Shown one piece after another: positions 1 through 11,389 of a stretch of DNA of 64,000 nucleotides. Under the pieces are notes generated by a model. The model saw nothing but the letters and a program-made list of their open reading frames with translations, was not told the DNA's origin and made no database searches. How positions within the stretch are numbered: position 1 is the stretch's first letter; the number at the start of each line of letters is the position of its first letter. Location: assembly GCA_047967505.1 (NCBI GenBank), contig CM106539.1, one strand, 5' to 3'. The DNA comes from Dipteris shenzhenensis. Its lineage: Eukaryota; Polypodiophyta; Polypodiopsida; Gleicheniales. Position numbers and translations under genes: made by a program.

Positions 1-1703
1 CTTTTCCATTTGCCATCTTCCATATTCCCTTTTTCATGAGAATAAACTTCAATTTTGTTTGCCAAGTGTGGAACCCCTCGCCGCATTATGGCCCAGTGCT
101 GATGTCGATAGTGAGGTGGTACAAGGATTCGGACGTTGATGTGGCTACCTACGTGGTGGATGAGGCTGCCACATGGCACAGTTGTGACCAACCCAAGGTA
201 AGGCATCCCTTAGGATAGGATAAGGTAGTGCATTACCACGTGTCTTACATCAATGGTGCCACATGTCACTTGGAGATGACTCAAGGATTGGTTGGAATCT
301 TTGGAATTCTAACAGAATCTTGGAGATTCCTTTGTCTTCTCCCTCATGTCAATGCTGCAGAGTCGCTAGGAGCCTGGGCTTGTTGGTGAAAGCCGGGTAG
401 ATGTAGGGAGCGCATGTGTAGAGCTCGTCTTTAGCATGGGAGGTGTCATTGGAGGCTGGGCTGAGCTCCTTTCTTGATGGTGATGTAGCTTAGTGTGGGA
501 TAAGGCATTTTGTTTGGAGTATGATGCTCTGGAGTTTTGGTTGGAGTCGTATGCTTGTCAATTGTTGGGAGATGTCATTTGGCGAAGTGGCATTTGTCGT
601 TGCCAGTTGGAGTTGTGAAGGCTTGGAGGTCCATGGAGGCTGTTGGTACTTAGGCGCTACTATAAAGGCCAGTTGAGTCTACTACAGGTCGGGTCGCCTT
701 GGTTTGGAGCCGTATGGATGCTGTGGGAGCCTTAGATCTCCTCCGTGGTCAACGAGTGCACAGCATGGCTGCAAGAGTTGTTTGTGGCGGCATTGATGCA
801 GCTCGATTGGCCTTGGAGATAGTTGTTGGAGGCCATTGTGCCGATCGATGAAGGTAGTCTTATAGATATGGGTTGTGGAGGCTCACTTGGATAATGTGTT
901 GTTGTCGGGTGCTATGTAGAGCATAGGAGAAGCCATGGCGAGGTTGAGTCACTAGTCGTTGAAGACTAGGGAGCCGTGGGCTATATTAGGAGCTATGCTC
1001 AAGGAGGTCACTGAGGAGCTTGTCGTTGAAGCAACTAGCTTCACGTTGAAGCAACTAGCTTCACGTTGAGGTCATCTCATGTTGAGGTGTGAATGGTTGT
1101 CGACCATTGGACTATGAGGAGCTGCCATGGAGAAGCTCGTTGTTATGGGCTTGCTCACTAAATGAACTATCAGAAAGGTGGCTTAATGGATGTGAGCCTG
1201 CTGCTCCCTTTCTTGTCAAGCAAGGCTTTGGTACACAAGATTTTCCCAGCCTCTCTCACAAAACCATATCTCTTAGAGGAGATTGAATGCTCTTAGAAAG
1301 CTTTTTGTAGCCTCTCTCATAAAAGAACCTTATAGAACTCAGAATATCTCTCACCCTCAAATGAACTCACACAAGAACATAATTCTCTCAATCTCTTTAA
1401 GAAAACACACTAAATCCCTCTCAATGAACATAAAGAATGGAGAAAAATTGAAATGAGCATATCTTTTTCTCCATAGCTCCAAATGACGAGCTTTTTGAAG
1501 CAGATTGGAGAGGAGAGGTGATCTACAAGATGAGCTTGAGAAGTGATGAAGGTGGCTTATGGAGAGGGCTTGTGCCTTGATGGAGCAAGGGCTTATGTGC
1601 CTTGATGAAGAAAGGTCTTGACTCTCTCTTGATGGAAAACTCAATGGAAGATGCCTCACACAAGGAGGGCTTGACACTCATGAAGGGAGTCGGAGCACCT
1701 GGT
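1..1703. other. No recognisable gene; probable interior of a decayed minus-strand copia-type element
   Basis: No open frame here resembles a known family. The region ends on the right at a primer-binding-site-like sequence followed by an LTR. If that reading is right, this stretch is the internal part of a minus-strand element lying to the left of its 5' LTR. The part from about 1300 to 1700 is rich in CTCTC/GAGAG runs and resembles the leader at 41.9-42.2 kb in composition. A 20-bp unit (gttgaagcaactagcttcac) occurs twice in direct tandem at 1025-1064. No gag or pol motif could be recovered. Confidence 0.35.
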
Positions 1704-1715
1704 GCTCTAATACCA
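1704..1715 (-). other. tRNA-Met-type primer-binding site
   Basis: Read on the minus strand this is TGGTATTAGAGC, one mismatch from the TGGTATCAGAGC site complementary to initiator tRNA-Met that many plant copia elements use. It abuts the TG of the neighbouring LTR exactly, as expected for a 5' LTR/primer-site junction. Confidence 0.6.
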
Positions 1716-1916
1716 TGATAGCGGAATCGAGAGAGGGAGAGAGAAAGGAGTGCACACGATATAGCTACCTGTACACTAAGTGTATTGACAATGAACATGA
1801 AGATATACATGTGAACCCCTTAGGGTTAGGTCTAGGGTTTTCCCCTATGCCCTATGTAGATAGTGCAATTTACAATATCTTTAACAAGTCCTACTATCTT
1901 TACACTATCTTTAACA
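1716..1916 (-). repeat. LTR of a copia-type element
   Basis: It begins with TG directly at the primer site and, on the plus strand, ends with TTAACA, so on its own strand it would run TGTTAA...CA. It contains a CCCCTTAGGGTTAGG block that recurs in the LTR-like piece at 42.2-42.4 kb. A 30-bp unit (around atctttaacaagtcctact) is duplicated near the right edge, so the true end may be 1886 or 1916. A partner LTR is not visible in the window. Confidence 0.45.
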
Positions 1917-2880
1917 AGTCCTACTAGGTCATGGAATGGTCTATGATGGATAAGCTAATGAAGTGGGAAACGAATAGTGCAAACCAACTCACAATGAATG
2001 TCAAGAGTAGAGGATGCAAGAGGATGCAACAGCTTGTCAAAGACAAAGATATTTGTAGTAGAGAGAAGAATGGATAGCGGAATCTAAAGCTCAAGTTAGC
2101 AGACTCTAACTTCTCAACAAAGAATAGGCTCAAACTAAAGAGGGAAGTGGAGACTAGATATGATGCAGAAGAACAGAGGGGAAGTGGAAGAAGAGTGAAA
2201 GACTCCACATATCAACGAAGTGTGTAAAATTCATTACTTTTATTAGTCTATTTCATGACTCAAAGTATATTTTAGAATTTGAAAGGTTGAATAATCTACC
2301 ATACGAAAAGAAGGAAAAACTATTTTAGAAGTTCTCATGAATGTAAGGGACTTCTAGGTCAAGTGGGAAGCCACAAGTAGCAAAGGACAAGAGACCTATA
2401 TGGAAATTTTCATTGAAGCATACAAGATTTTTACCATTGCTTGAAGGTATGGTGAATGTTGCCCTAAGCTTTGAGGAAAACCATTGCCATATATAGGAAT
2501 AAGAGACCTATAGGGGAAAGCATATGAGCTTTCTATTGTTGCTTGAAGGGCATCGTGAATTGTTTGCTTTAAGATTTGAGGAAAATGATTGCCATATATA
2601 GGGACTATACTTGCATTGTGTAAGGATAATGCTTAGTGGATTATGCATGGCATATGTCTCAAGAAAGATATCCCAAGAAACACCATAATATATGGTAGAA
2701 AAGAGGCAAAACAATTATGAGGACAATGTTTGATTATAGGTAACCCCTTGAGGCTTAGAGGTCAAGCTTAGTGCATGGTCAACATCATGCGATAAGGACA
2801 TGCAAGGGGCTCTCTGGTCTCATTGAAGCGACTTGGAAGAGATCCCTCTAGTTTATTGTCTAGTCCAAGGGTTATGAGTA
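1917..2880. other. No gene recognised
   Basis: Short frames only, with many stops. The right part leads into LINE ORF1-like sequence. The only clear structure is the local duplication at 2388-2605. Confidence 0.5.
2388..2605. repeat. Diverged tandem duplication, unit about 105-115 bp
   Basis: The segments beginning 'agagacctata' near 2388 and near 2503 both continue through 'ttgcttgaagg' and end in 'attgccatatatagg'. The copies differ by many substitutions and small indels, so the duplication is old. Confidence 0.6.
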
Positions 2881-2883
2881 AGG

Positions 2884-4360
2884 TGATTGGTCATGATGAA
2901 GTTCTTGCCCTGGTGGCTGAAGCAAAGGTGAACAATGGTGAGGCTCACGGATCAAAGGAACCAGTCAACGGACCCAAGGAAGAGAATTATTGATCGGAGG
3001 GCACACCATCATTTGTTGAAGTTCTCACTAAGAAGATGCAAGGGGGGTTTCTTGCCTTTTCTCGAGGGAGAGATAAGAAGAATCTTACTAGTTGAGATAG
3101 CCAGAAATGCAAATGAGGCAGAGTGCAAACCATGGTTTGAACTAGGTAAAAGGCATGGGAAGCTAGAAGAGCTATGCGTAGATTGGAGAAGCTTAGCAAG
3201 GGAGGGCTCTACCTCTTCTTCACCGGTCATATCCCATTGGTGGAGGAACTTTGGGAGTTCATGTTGTATGAATGTGAGCCTCCAAGTAATTGTTATTCCG
3301 TAAGGTTCCTACGTAGAGGATTTTGTTTGCTATAATGTGTTCCTGAAATGATTCACAATGAGTTGGTGGGTCGAGTGTTCCAATTCTCTTGTTCTCCAAT
3401 TTTGGTGCTTGCATCAACACTAGATTTTAGTGTGGAAGGCTTCCTATTACATGTCTGCTCGGTGTGGGTTGAGTTCCCGAATCTTCCACTGTGGCTTTAC
3501 AACAAACTGAAAAAACTGGCAGTTACTTTGGGCAAAGTTTTACAAATCCCCCTCCATCATCCATGCTCCCCGCCACGAGGTGAATGAAGATATGGGTTTT
3601 GTGGGATAGGACTCAAGCCATCCCATACTTTATTGACATTAGGCTCCTACATGGTTCTACCTTCGTGCAACAAGTCAAGTTTAGCCCCTTTCGAGATGCA
3701 TGCTATGTCTGCAAGTGGCATGGACACTTCACTAAAAATTGCATGCTCAAGCTTGCTTATAATGTGTTGGTGTTGGGTGATAAGATCGATGATATAGAGG
3801 CCTCAGAACAAGGACCAACAAATCAAATGGACAAGCCAATAGGGACAGGATGTGAGTCACCTTCACCTTGCATGAGCCATGGAGATAATTTCGATGAAGG
3901 CTGGTTTATCAATTAGGTCACTCCTTTGAGCACAAAAGAATGGAAAACACTAGGGAAGAACAAACCAAGAGAAGCATGAGGCCATGGATCTTATAAATTG
4001 AAAGTAGCCAAGGTAGCTCCGACTCCTAGTTTTTTAGCTCAGCTTCAAGACTAAGTTGATAATGGTTCTCCTTAAGAGAAAGGTGAGTGCAAAAAGAGGC
4101 GGCCTATTGTGTCTCCAGCTAATGATGAGGTTATAGAGGAAGAGATGCGCAAAGCCAAGCATTGTAAGAAGGATTTTGAAGAAAAGAGTAGGAAAAAACC
4201 AAAGGTTGACGCTTGGATGGAGGGCAATTTCATGGCCCATCCTAAAAGTCTGTCCAAGCACATCAAGGAAGTGGCTAGGGGGCCAAATGCAAGGAGAGAA
4301 AACTACTTTAATTTATTCAAAGATTATTACAAGGCCCTTACGCATTAGAGGTAGGTCTGG
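2884..4360 (+). pseudogene. LINE (L1-type) ORF1 remnant with a CCHC zinc knuckle
   Basis: In plant L1 elements, ORF1 encodes an RNA-binding protein that packages element RNA. The frames here are broken, but 3584-3916 keeps a clean zinc knuckle, CYVCKWHGHFTKNC (C-x2-C-x4-H-x4-C), after a stretch resembling the DUF4283-type N-terminal region. Upstream (2935-3303) and downstream (4109-4348) pieces are charged and hydrophilic. The remnant sits directly upstream of an endonuclease and RT in the same orientation, the expected ORF1-ORF2 order. Multiple stops and frameshifts rule out function. The assignment rests on the zinc knuckle and the context; the ends are approximate. Confidence 0.6.
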
Positions 4361-4394
4361 GGAGCTGAGTGTAGGTCCATTGTCGAGTGTATTA

Positions 4395-5400
4395 GTTTTG
4401 TCATAGAACATGAGGTGTTGTTGCAATCGAATGAAAGAAAAAGGATGTCTGATAGTGATTAGAAGGCTGCAACCTTGTGTGATTTTGCTCCAAGAACTAA
4501 AATGCGATTGTGAGGATAGCTCATGGATTGCCTTTGATCAATTGGGTTACAAAGTCTTAGTTAACTACCCAAGTAGAGGAAGAGGGGGGTCAACTGTGCT
4601 AGCAAAGAAGTCATTGCACCCTATGGATGTGTTCATGAATGAAGAGGGGTGGGCTATAGGGATTCTCATGAGACGAGAGAAGGATTTGATGTTAGGGTTG
4701 CATGTGTTTATGCTCCAATCTCATCGTCATAGGAAAGGACCAAATGAACCCATCCAAGTGCTATGCTTTGAGGCATTGAATGGGATGCATGGAAAGAATT
4801 AAGTGCAGGTCTTGGCCTTGTGGATGCATGGGATCTGATTGTAGATGGGTTGTCGCAGTTTACTTGGAGTAATAGGAGAAGAGGAAATGAATATCGTGCT
4901 AGATGATTGGATAGGTTTTACATCTCAGAGGATGCCTAGTGGATGCAAGGGCCATGTTATGGTAGGTGTGTGGGCTCTACTTCACTGTCCAAATGTCCCG
5001 GTGCTGTGGAAATTCTTAGCATCATGCAAGGTTGATATATCCAGAGATGTTCCATCCACATTAATAAGAGAATATTGGCCTCCAAAGAGTTTTACAAGAT
5101 GATTAGGAAATAAGTGAGGTAAGATTCGTGTCAATGTTGGGACATTGCCATCCGTTGTGTGCTTTTGAAGGCCAAAGATGCAGAGTGTCAATATAGGGTA
5201 GAGAGGAAGGTAGCTCTCATGGAGGTTTGAGAGAACTTGAGGGAAGCCATTGCAAAAACCCCTAAGGACCCGATCTTGGCCTCATTGCTAGGTGAGACAG
5301 ATCTGATTGTGCATGAGTGGAAAATAGTAGAGGCCAAATGGGCTCGCATTAAGAGCAAGCAGCTCTAATTGGCAGCTCTAATTGGCCCTTGGAGACTGCC
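4395..5400 (+). pseudogene. LINE ORF2 endonuclease (EEP-type) remnant
   Basis: L1 endonucleases nick target DNA for target-primed reverse transcription. The frame 4410-4802 contains LLQELK (the catalytic Glu motif of EEP nucleases, usually LQETK or similar) and a GRGGSTVLAKK stretch matching the glycine-rich strand of this fold. Near 4856-4930 another frame shows FTWSNRRRGNEY followed by LDRFYIS, the C-terminal signature of plant L1 endonucleases. The following 5100-5400 stretch (a Lys/Glu-rich linker) is typical of the region between endonuclease and RT. The copy is dead: the frame changes at least twice and several stops interrupt it. Confidence 0.7.
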
Positions 5401-5439
5401 CCTCCAAGGCCTTCTTCCAATCAATTAGAAGAAATCAGT

Positions 5440-6480
5440 AGAGGGAACTAATAGATCATGGCAAACTCACGATGGAATTTTGGCACATTGCTATGGTACA
5501 AGATGATGGTTGGGCTGCTAACGTTAATGCTTTGATGGATGGTAGTACCTACCAGGTGTCTGAATACCAAAGAAATCTACTGGCTAGACTGTTTGATAGA
5601 GATGAACTAGAGGATGCTTTAAAGTGTATGGATGAGGACAAGCTGCCCGGTTTGGATGGTTTGACTATGGAGTTTTTTAGGGGATTTTGGGATGTAATGG
5701 GGCACGATCTTACTGACATGGCAAATGCAACTGTAGATAAGGGGAAGATGTCAATTCTGGCTTGATGAAACTCTTCCCAAAAAGGCAAAGTAGGATGAAA
5801 GTAGGAGATTGGAGGCCAATTACCATGCCGAATACATCATACAAGTGATAGCAAAAGCCATGGCAATTTGGATTGAGGACCTATGCATCATAGTAGCAGA
5901 TGTTGAGCAAACAATTTCATCAAAGGGAGGGATATTTACTAGAATATCTTGAATGTGGCCTCAACATTGGATCATGCTTGCATCACAGGGCAAAAGGTTT
6001 TAATGTTTGGTTTGGATATAGACAAGGCTTACGATGGACTTTTTTGGAACTTCATCCTTTAGGTCCTAGAGCATCTGGATTTTGGTCAAGGGTTTACTAA
6101 AAAGCTGGAATGTATTTTTGGGCATGTAGCAACAATTTTATGCATCACTGGTGGTGTAGTCAAGTGGTTTAGGCTAAGGATATCAGTGAGGCAAGGTTTC
6201 CCCCTTGCCTCACTCTTGTTTGCAATCTACATGGTCCGTCTATCACATGTGATGAAGAAGAAGGTTGCCGTTGGGGAAATTCAAGGGTGCAACTCTCATG
6301 AGGCCAACAATTTTTGTGCCAACTATTTGCGGATGACATAGTAGTAATCACCTAGGATTATAGAAGCCATGTAGAGAATTTGCTAGAGGTACTTGATATT
6401 TTTTGTGAGGCGTCCAGATCGAAATGCAGTTGGAACAAAACATTCCTCCTTAGGTCGAGAACTGATCCTCCACCACAGAG
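5440..6480 (+). pseudogene. LINE ORF2 reverse transcriptase remnant
   Basis: Three frames together give the plant L1 RT order. At 5630-5690 there is DEDKLPGLDGLTMEFFRGFW, equivalent to the conserved 'D KAPGPDG ... EFFK FW' block. Near 6020-6060 there is a DIDKAYDGLFW piece. Near 6190-6225 there is VRQGFPLASLLFAIYM, equivalent to 'VRQG.PLSP.LF'. At 6326-6337 there is FADD, the catalytic motif. Stops (for example TAG at the position after FADDIVVIT) and frameshifts make it non-functional. It continues from the endonuclease remnant, so one LINE copy spans roughly 2.9-6.5 kb. No poly(A) tail or target duplication was identified. Confidence 0.8.
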
Positions 6481-6606
6481 TGGCTAACCAACTTAGGGTA
6501 GCCATTATCCTGCATGGAGAATCATAAGGTACCTAGTTGTGCCAATGGGATTGGGGGTCATGCTACATCACATATTTGAGAATTAAAGCAAAGCTAAGGT
6601 GATGGA

Positions 6607-7262
6607 TGTGAGAAGTGCAATAGAAATGAATGGAAGAGTGAGAGAGAGAGACAATTTCACACACACAAAACAAGAAAGAAGAGAGAGACTGCAAGTGATC
6701 TCAGGCCAAAACCCCATAGCTAGCTAGGGAAAACCTCTACTATAGATGCTCAACCTTCTCTACAATGAGATAGAAAATGAGGGGAGGGGGAGGCTCATAT
6801 ATCGCCCTAGCCCCCCTAGTTAGCTAGGTTGCTAGGGCACCTACCAGCCACTAAAATGGGCCGACCCCATTGCTCTCTAAGGGCTGACCAAGCTAGGTGT
6901 GCCGACCCAACTCTAGGGCTACCACAACCCTATAAAAAGGATTGGAACTAGCCCTACTGCTCCTCCACAAAGGGCTGACTATAGGGCACCTCAATACATC
7001 CCTATATAGAGCTCAAAGTCAGCCCTCTACTCCTACCCCACCATCTCGGCCACGTTGCCACAGCCTGCAGCCCTGCAGGAGGCTACCATATTGTGACACA
7101 ATCTGCCCTATGCCTCCAACCTGTCCTACCCTCTTCAAGGGCGAGCACACCCACAACATTGACCCTCACTCATCTACCCTAGCCTCACTCATTGGGTGGG
7201 CACACCCACAAGCAAGGCCCTCTCACTCTCTAGGTGACATCAGTGGATGTTGACCTCTAACA
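6607..7262 (-). repeat. Complete LTR (3' LTR of the minus-strand copia element)
   Basis: It runs TGTGAGAAGTG... to ...CTCTAACA on the plus strand, so TG...CA on both strands. The sequence just outside its right edge is pyrimidine-rich (ccccctctc), which is a polypurine tract on the element strand. Its first 155 bp are clearly homologous to 8611-8766. Confidence 0.7.
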
Positions 7263-7729
7263 CCCCCTCTCAGTTTGTGGATGGAACAGAGACACTAGGG
7301 AGCTAGGTGTGCCACTGGAACAACTAGAGAAGTCCATCATGCGATATTCCACCGCTAAAGAACATAGCAGGTACTATCGAAAAAGCTCCCTCTTAGTACA
7401 AACTACCTCATCACGATCACTAGAAACTTGGACCTTGGTACTAGTACATCACTCCTACAGAAGGTACTTGAACAATAATCCAATGGACATGACCATTGGT
7501 GCAAGGTCTGCACCCCTACATGGTCACCTATATCTCAAACTGGTACACGATCAGCAGATCGATGAACTTCAGTGTGCCAATGACAACAGACACATAAGAA
7601 CTCACAAGGATCAATCAACTGTGTCTGGATTCTCGCACTGGCAATCTGTTGACCCATCTGGATCTCTACCAGCATCAGACAATAGATACAATAGAGCACT
7701 AGGAGACTTACTCTGGATTTTCTAGATCA

Positions 7730-8160
7730 TTGGGACAGTAGATATATGGCCATGTCCTCGGATGATATTTGCTTCCTTGCCTGGAGGATCTCCCGTTGAA
7801 GTTCTTGTAACTTGTTGATGTGGTCTTACATCGATGAAGACTTCTTGGGATCTAACAATCGCATCTGGACTTCCAAAAAAACCATCTTCATGGGAGACAT
7901 TTGATTATACATGGACACCAACTGCTCCCATATACTCTTGGCCATTGTCATGTGCTTTACGTTATTAATCACCTGAGAAGTACAATTAATAAAAATGAAT
8001 GATCTTACCCTTGCATTGACACAATCCCAAAGCTGAAAAAGGGTCTTGGCCACCTTTTGGGCCAAGATGCCAAGGTCCTTTGCAAGGGGATCTGGTTGGG
8101 TGACAGTGGACACCGATGAGGATGGAACCTGCCAAATCATATAACTATAACACAAACTCC
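7730..8160 (-). pseudogene. Copia gag (UBN2/Retrotran_gag type) remnant
   Basis: The minus-strand frame 7826-8155 reads through a copia gag core: AQKVAKTLFQLWDCVNARVR, then IINNV-like and AKSIWEQLVSMYNQ, then the LLDPKKSSSM region. The next frame segment continues with HINKLQELQREILQ and ISSEDMAIYLL, the usual order of the UBN2 family, in which a conserved 'AK..W..L...Y' block precedes an 'L....I.D.D....LL' block. A TAG stop follows LLSQ. Gag would form the virus-like particle of the retrotransposon. No nucleocapsid zinc knuckle was found downstream. Confidence 0.65.
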
Positions 8161-8598
8161 ATCATCACCCTCCAGACACTATAGTTGAGCCCATCCAACT
8201 GCCGGTCAACCAGGAATGTGGGAAACACTAGAATTTTGTCTTGTTCTCTACCATATCGGACAAAGTCGCTGTGTCGGAGTGAAGAGGAAGCTGAACAGAA
8301 AGAAAAGGTGGATGGGATAGAAGGAAGCAGAGGGTTGAAGAAAGGAGAGGGCTAAAGAAAAGGATGAAGGGGATGATAGCCCAATGTACCTTCACTCCTT
8401 GCTATATGTCTCTTGGGAACACCTCCTCTCTGATATGAAAACACCCTTCAAAGTCACGCATTGTGGTTGGGCACCTGAACAGCAGTCCACACATCACACA
8501 TGCTCCTCCTCAAAGACACCTCTGAACAACACCCTAAACCTCCTCTCTGTGTGCTAGCTCAATAGTCTCTCTGCTCCTTGGGTCTAAAGCCAACAGTG

Positions 8599-8610
8599 TC
8601 TTTGGTACCA
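8599..8610 (-). other. Primer-binding-site-like sequence
   Basis: On the minus strand it reads TGGTACCAAAGA, a diverged form of the tRNA-Met site. It sits exactly against the TG end of the right LTR, as a primer site should. Confidence 0.5.
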
Positions 8611-8766
8611 TGTGAGAAGTGCAATGGAAGGGTGAGAGAGAGCCAACCTCACACACACAAAACAAGAAAGGAGAGAGAGATGAGAGAGATTGCAAGTGAT
8701 CTTAGGACAAAACCCCATAGCCATCGGGTAAAACCTCTACTATAGATGCTCAACCTACTCCACAAT
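8611..8766 (-). repeat. Truncated LTR (5' LTR of the minus-strand copia element)
   Basis: It aligns with the first part of the left LTR from TGTGAGAAGTGCAAT through the 'ctcaacct..tc.acaatg' segment, with several substitutions and indels. Homology stops abruptly at about 8766, where gypsy integrase sequence starts. Confidence 0.65.
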
Positions 8767-9450
8767 GTTGTTTTTGATGGGGCATTGTAAAGCAACATGA
8801 GCTTGGCTTCTTTGAAATTTCTTTTCTTGATATGGAAGTCATGCCATGCCTTTATATTGGGATGAATTATGCTTTGCAACTAGGCTGCCGTTTACCACAA
8901 TTTGTCAATTTCAGACAATCTATCTAGCTTTCTATAAGGCTCATTTTAGTGATTTGTATGTTGAACTTCTACCTTGAAGCTAGGAACAAGGAGCTCCACT
9001 AGTATCACTAACTCAAGGCCGGATGGCAATTGGAATGGAGTGTGCTCATTTTGACCTTGAATGCAATTTGATAGGCCCAATGTGTAGTATGGAGATTGTT
9101 TCGATGTTTGTTCATAGTTTTGTGAAGAATGCTTTTCCACTTTATTCATAGCCTCAGTTTGACCATTGGATCGAGGTGGTAGGTCATTGATTACTTGTGA
9201 TTATTGAGGAATTCTTTCATCATGATGTCAATCACCGAATTTATGAAGTGAACTCCTTGATCTGACATGATCTCAATTGAGCATCTAAATGTAGATATGT
9301 TGTATGTTTGTTTTGAAAAAAGAGTTCTTGGGCTTGTTATAGAAATTTCATGGAAAATTTCACATTGATATGTATTGAATTAGGCTCTTAAGTGAACCCA
9401 CATCGATATCTTTGATAGCCTATGGCTTGGTAATTCGGCCATTGTTACTG
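8767..9450 (-). pseudogene. Ty3/gypsy integrase fragment
   Basis: Minus-strand frames give, in order, IMSDQGVHFINSVIDIMM (equivalent to the 'SDRGTHF.N' catalytic Asp block), NHK with a stop and a 'YHP.SNGQTEAMNK' equivalent (the region of the catalytic Glu), then the C-terminal core: NCIQGQNEHTPFQL, 'GLE.V..VELLVPSFKV', and KAWHDFHIKKRNF / AKLMLLYN near 8770-8850. Integrase joins element cDNA to host DNA. The fragment has stops and a frameshift and is cut on the left by the copia LTR. No LTR belonging to it was recognised. Confidence 0.7.
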
Positions 9451-10640
9451 ATCTGGCTGATGCAATATGTAGGTTCTTTAATATTTGTCCCTCTTCCTCT
9501 TTTTCAATGAATCTCTTGGAGGCTCTTCATCATCAACTAAAATCTCTGTTGCTACACTCATGGCATCTATGATTACTATCAGCACAATGTTTAATGCGAG
9601 TGGCTTATTTTCTATATCTCTAATTCTAGGCATTTGGGTTGTGCTCTTTGCTATCAGTTATTCATACTTCTTTTCCACATTTACAATGGCATACCACCTC
9701 CCCAATTGTTAGCACTTTGGATCCTTCTAGCCATGGACTTCCTAATATCTTTACTCATCTTCCATCGTTACCATGATGAATGCAATCTTGAAATAAGCAC
9801 CACTTATTTTATTGCACACATCTTTGAGCATTTCCTTTGCCATCACCAATTTTTGCTGATTTGCCATATGAATCTTGGAAGGTGATGGCTTCAAGCCCTT
9901 CAGCTTAGCTATTGTTGGACCTCTTTTTAAATGATGTGGACACTAGATTTTCCATGAGGAATCCTTTCACCATGTGGTGCTGAATCATCATGTCAATCAT
10001 GAGCACTTCTGTGACCCAAATATTTATTTTGGTTAATTTTGCTCTAGTGGTGATCAATGTTACTACCATGGATGGTGTAGCATCATAACTACATGTAGAT
10101 GCTATGGGAAACAGAGATAAAACGATACGCACAACATCTACAAAAAAGGAATGCAGAGAATGCAAATAGAGACATAACACTGAGGATCTTTGTATTCTGG
10201 AGCAAGAGCTCTCACAACAACTGTGTAAAGAACAACATCGGAATGCTAGTAATAGCATGCATACAAGAACCGTCTGATAGAGACCGTTGAAGACTCAATT
10301 GCTTGGAGGACTGAACCGCCAATTGTTGCAGCTAACCTACCCTCCCATACCCCTCAGAGTCACTGCTACTAACCTGCATGGTTATGCAATAACACATGGC
10401 ACTCATGATGGACTGTACGAATCCACAACAGATACCCATCCCCTATGATAGATACAAATAGTGCATGTGCATCAATGCAACAATCATTTTGGGCATAGCC
10501 TCAATAAAGAACCAGGTGTAGTAAGTTAATCTCAATCCTTCACTTAGTACACATGAATCAAAAGCATCTCTATTCCAAATCCATTAAAAAAAACACCAAC
10601 TGTCATTAGTTATGAATGCTTGTCTGACCGTCCTTTGTTG
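9451..10640. other. No gene recognised; probably more minus-strand gypsy sequence
   Basis: Minus-strand frames between 9480 and 10260 are partly open and charged (for example a DDEEPPRDSLKKRKRDK stretch near 9500) and lie upstream of the integrase fragment. I could not match them to protease, RT or gag with confidence. The part from 10260 to 10640 shows nothing beyond scattered stops. Confidence 0.35.
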
Positions 10641-10644
10641 TCAT

Positions 10645-10778
10645 CACCTGCTTGTGCGCGATAGCACACAACGCTCCAGTTATCTTTTAGCCTACCTGTG
10701 CAATAGCACACGGCACTTTGGGTACCTTTTATCTTTGCTTGTCCACAAGCATCCCGCACTCGGGGTGCTTTTTATCCT
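10645..10778. repeat. Three diverged tandem copies of a unit of about 45 bp
   Basis: Each copy has the pattern 'cctg/cttgtgc.atagcaca.c.gc...ctttttatc'. The copies start near 10645, 10691 and 10736. The third is the most diverged. Confidence 0.55.
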
Positions 10779-11389
10779 ACGAGGCCATCCAAAAGCCGAC
10801 GCTGAATCTCTACTCATCTGAACTACTCTTCATCCAAACTAGAAATGCACTGATTAGATACATCAGTCACTCCCACCTTTCTCGGTCCCACATCACTGCA
10901 CTCATGACATTCCTTCCACTGCTTTGCATGTTCTACTCCACTTGAACTTGCACTGGTAGTTTCCATTTGCCTCTTCTGCAACCAAAGCTTCAACATCCTA
11001 TCTTGCTCCAAATTTATCAGTCGTCACTGCAAAGGATGTGGCTTAGACCAATCCATCGCTTGCTATTTAGACCACTACTTGGTGGGCAGTACCTCCTCAA
11101 TCCACGCACCCAGTGGCAACTACTATTGCCAGTGCTCCTATTGTGTAGCTGGCTGTTGAATTGCCATAGGCTCATAGGAAGGAGGACCAGGTAATCTAGG
11201 AAAGGAAGTGTGCTTATTATAAAACTTCTCCAAAAAATAATTTGCTTCTTTCCACCAAGGAGGACGAGGAGGTAATGACAAACTGAAAGTATGGGCACAC
11301 ATTTCTAACCACAAACACAGAGAATTCCTTTGCCGCTTCAGCACCTCCACTCTTCTGTTAGAGCAAGCAATTGCATCACAATGCCGTTA

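Larger units (their letters stand above)
6607..8766 (-). mobile_element. Copia-type LTR element keeping gag but no pol, minus strand
   Basis: A full LTR (6607-7262) lies to the left and the first 155 bp of its partner (8611-8766) to the right, in the same orientation. Between them are only about 1.35 kb: a polypurine tract next to the left LTR (cccccTCTC on the plus strand at about 7264-7272), copia gag sequence, and a primer-binding-site-like sequence abutting the right LTR. There is no protease, integrase, RT or RNase H. The structure matches non-autonomous gag-only (TR-GAG-type) elements. The right LTR is cut off where a gypsy integrase fragment begins. LTR divergence by eye is substantial, so the insertion is old. 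Confidence 0.65.
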
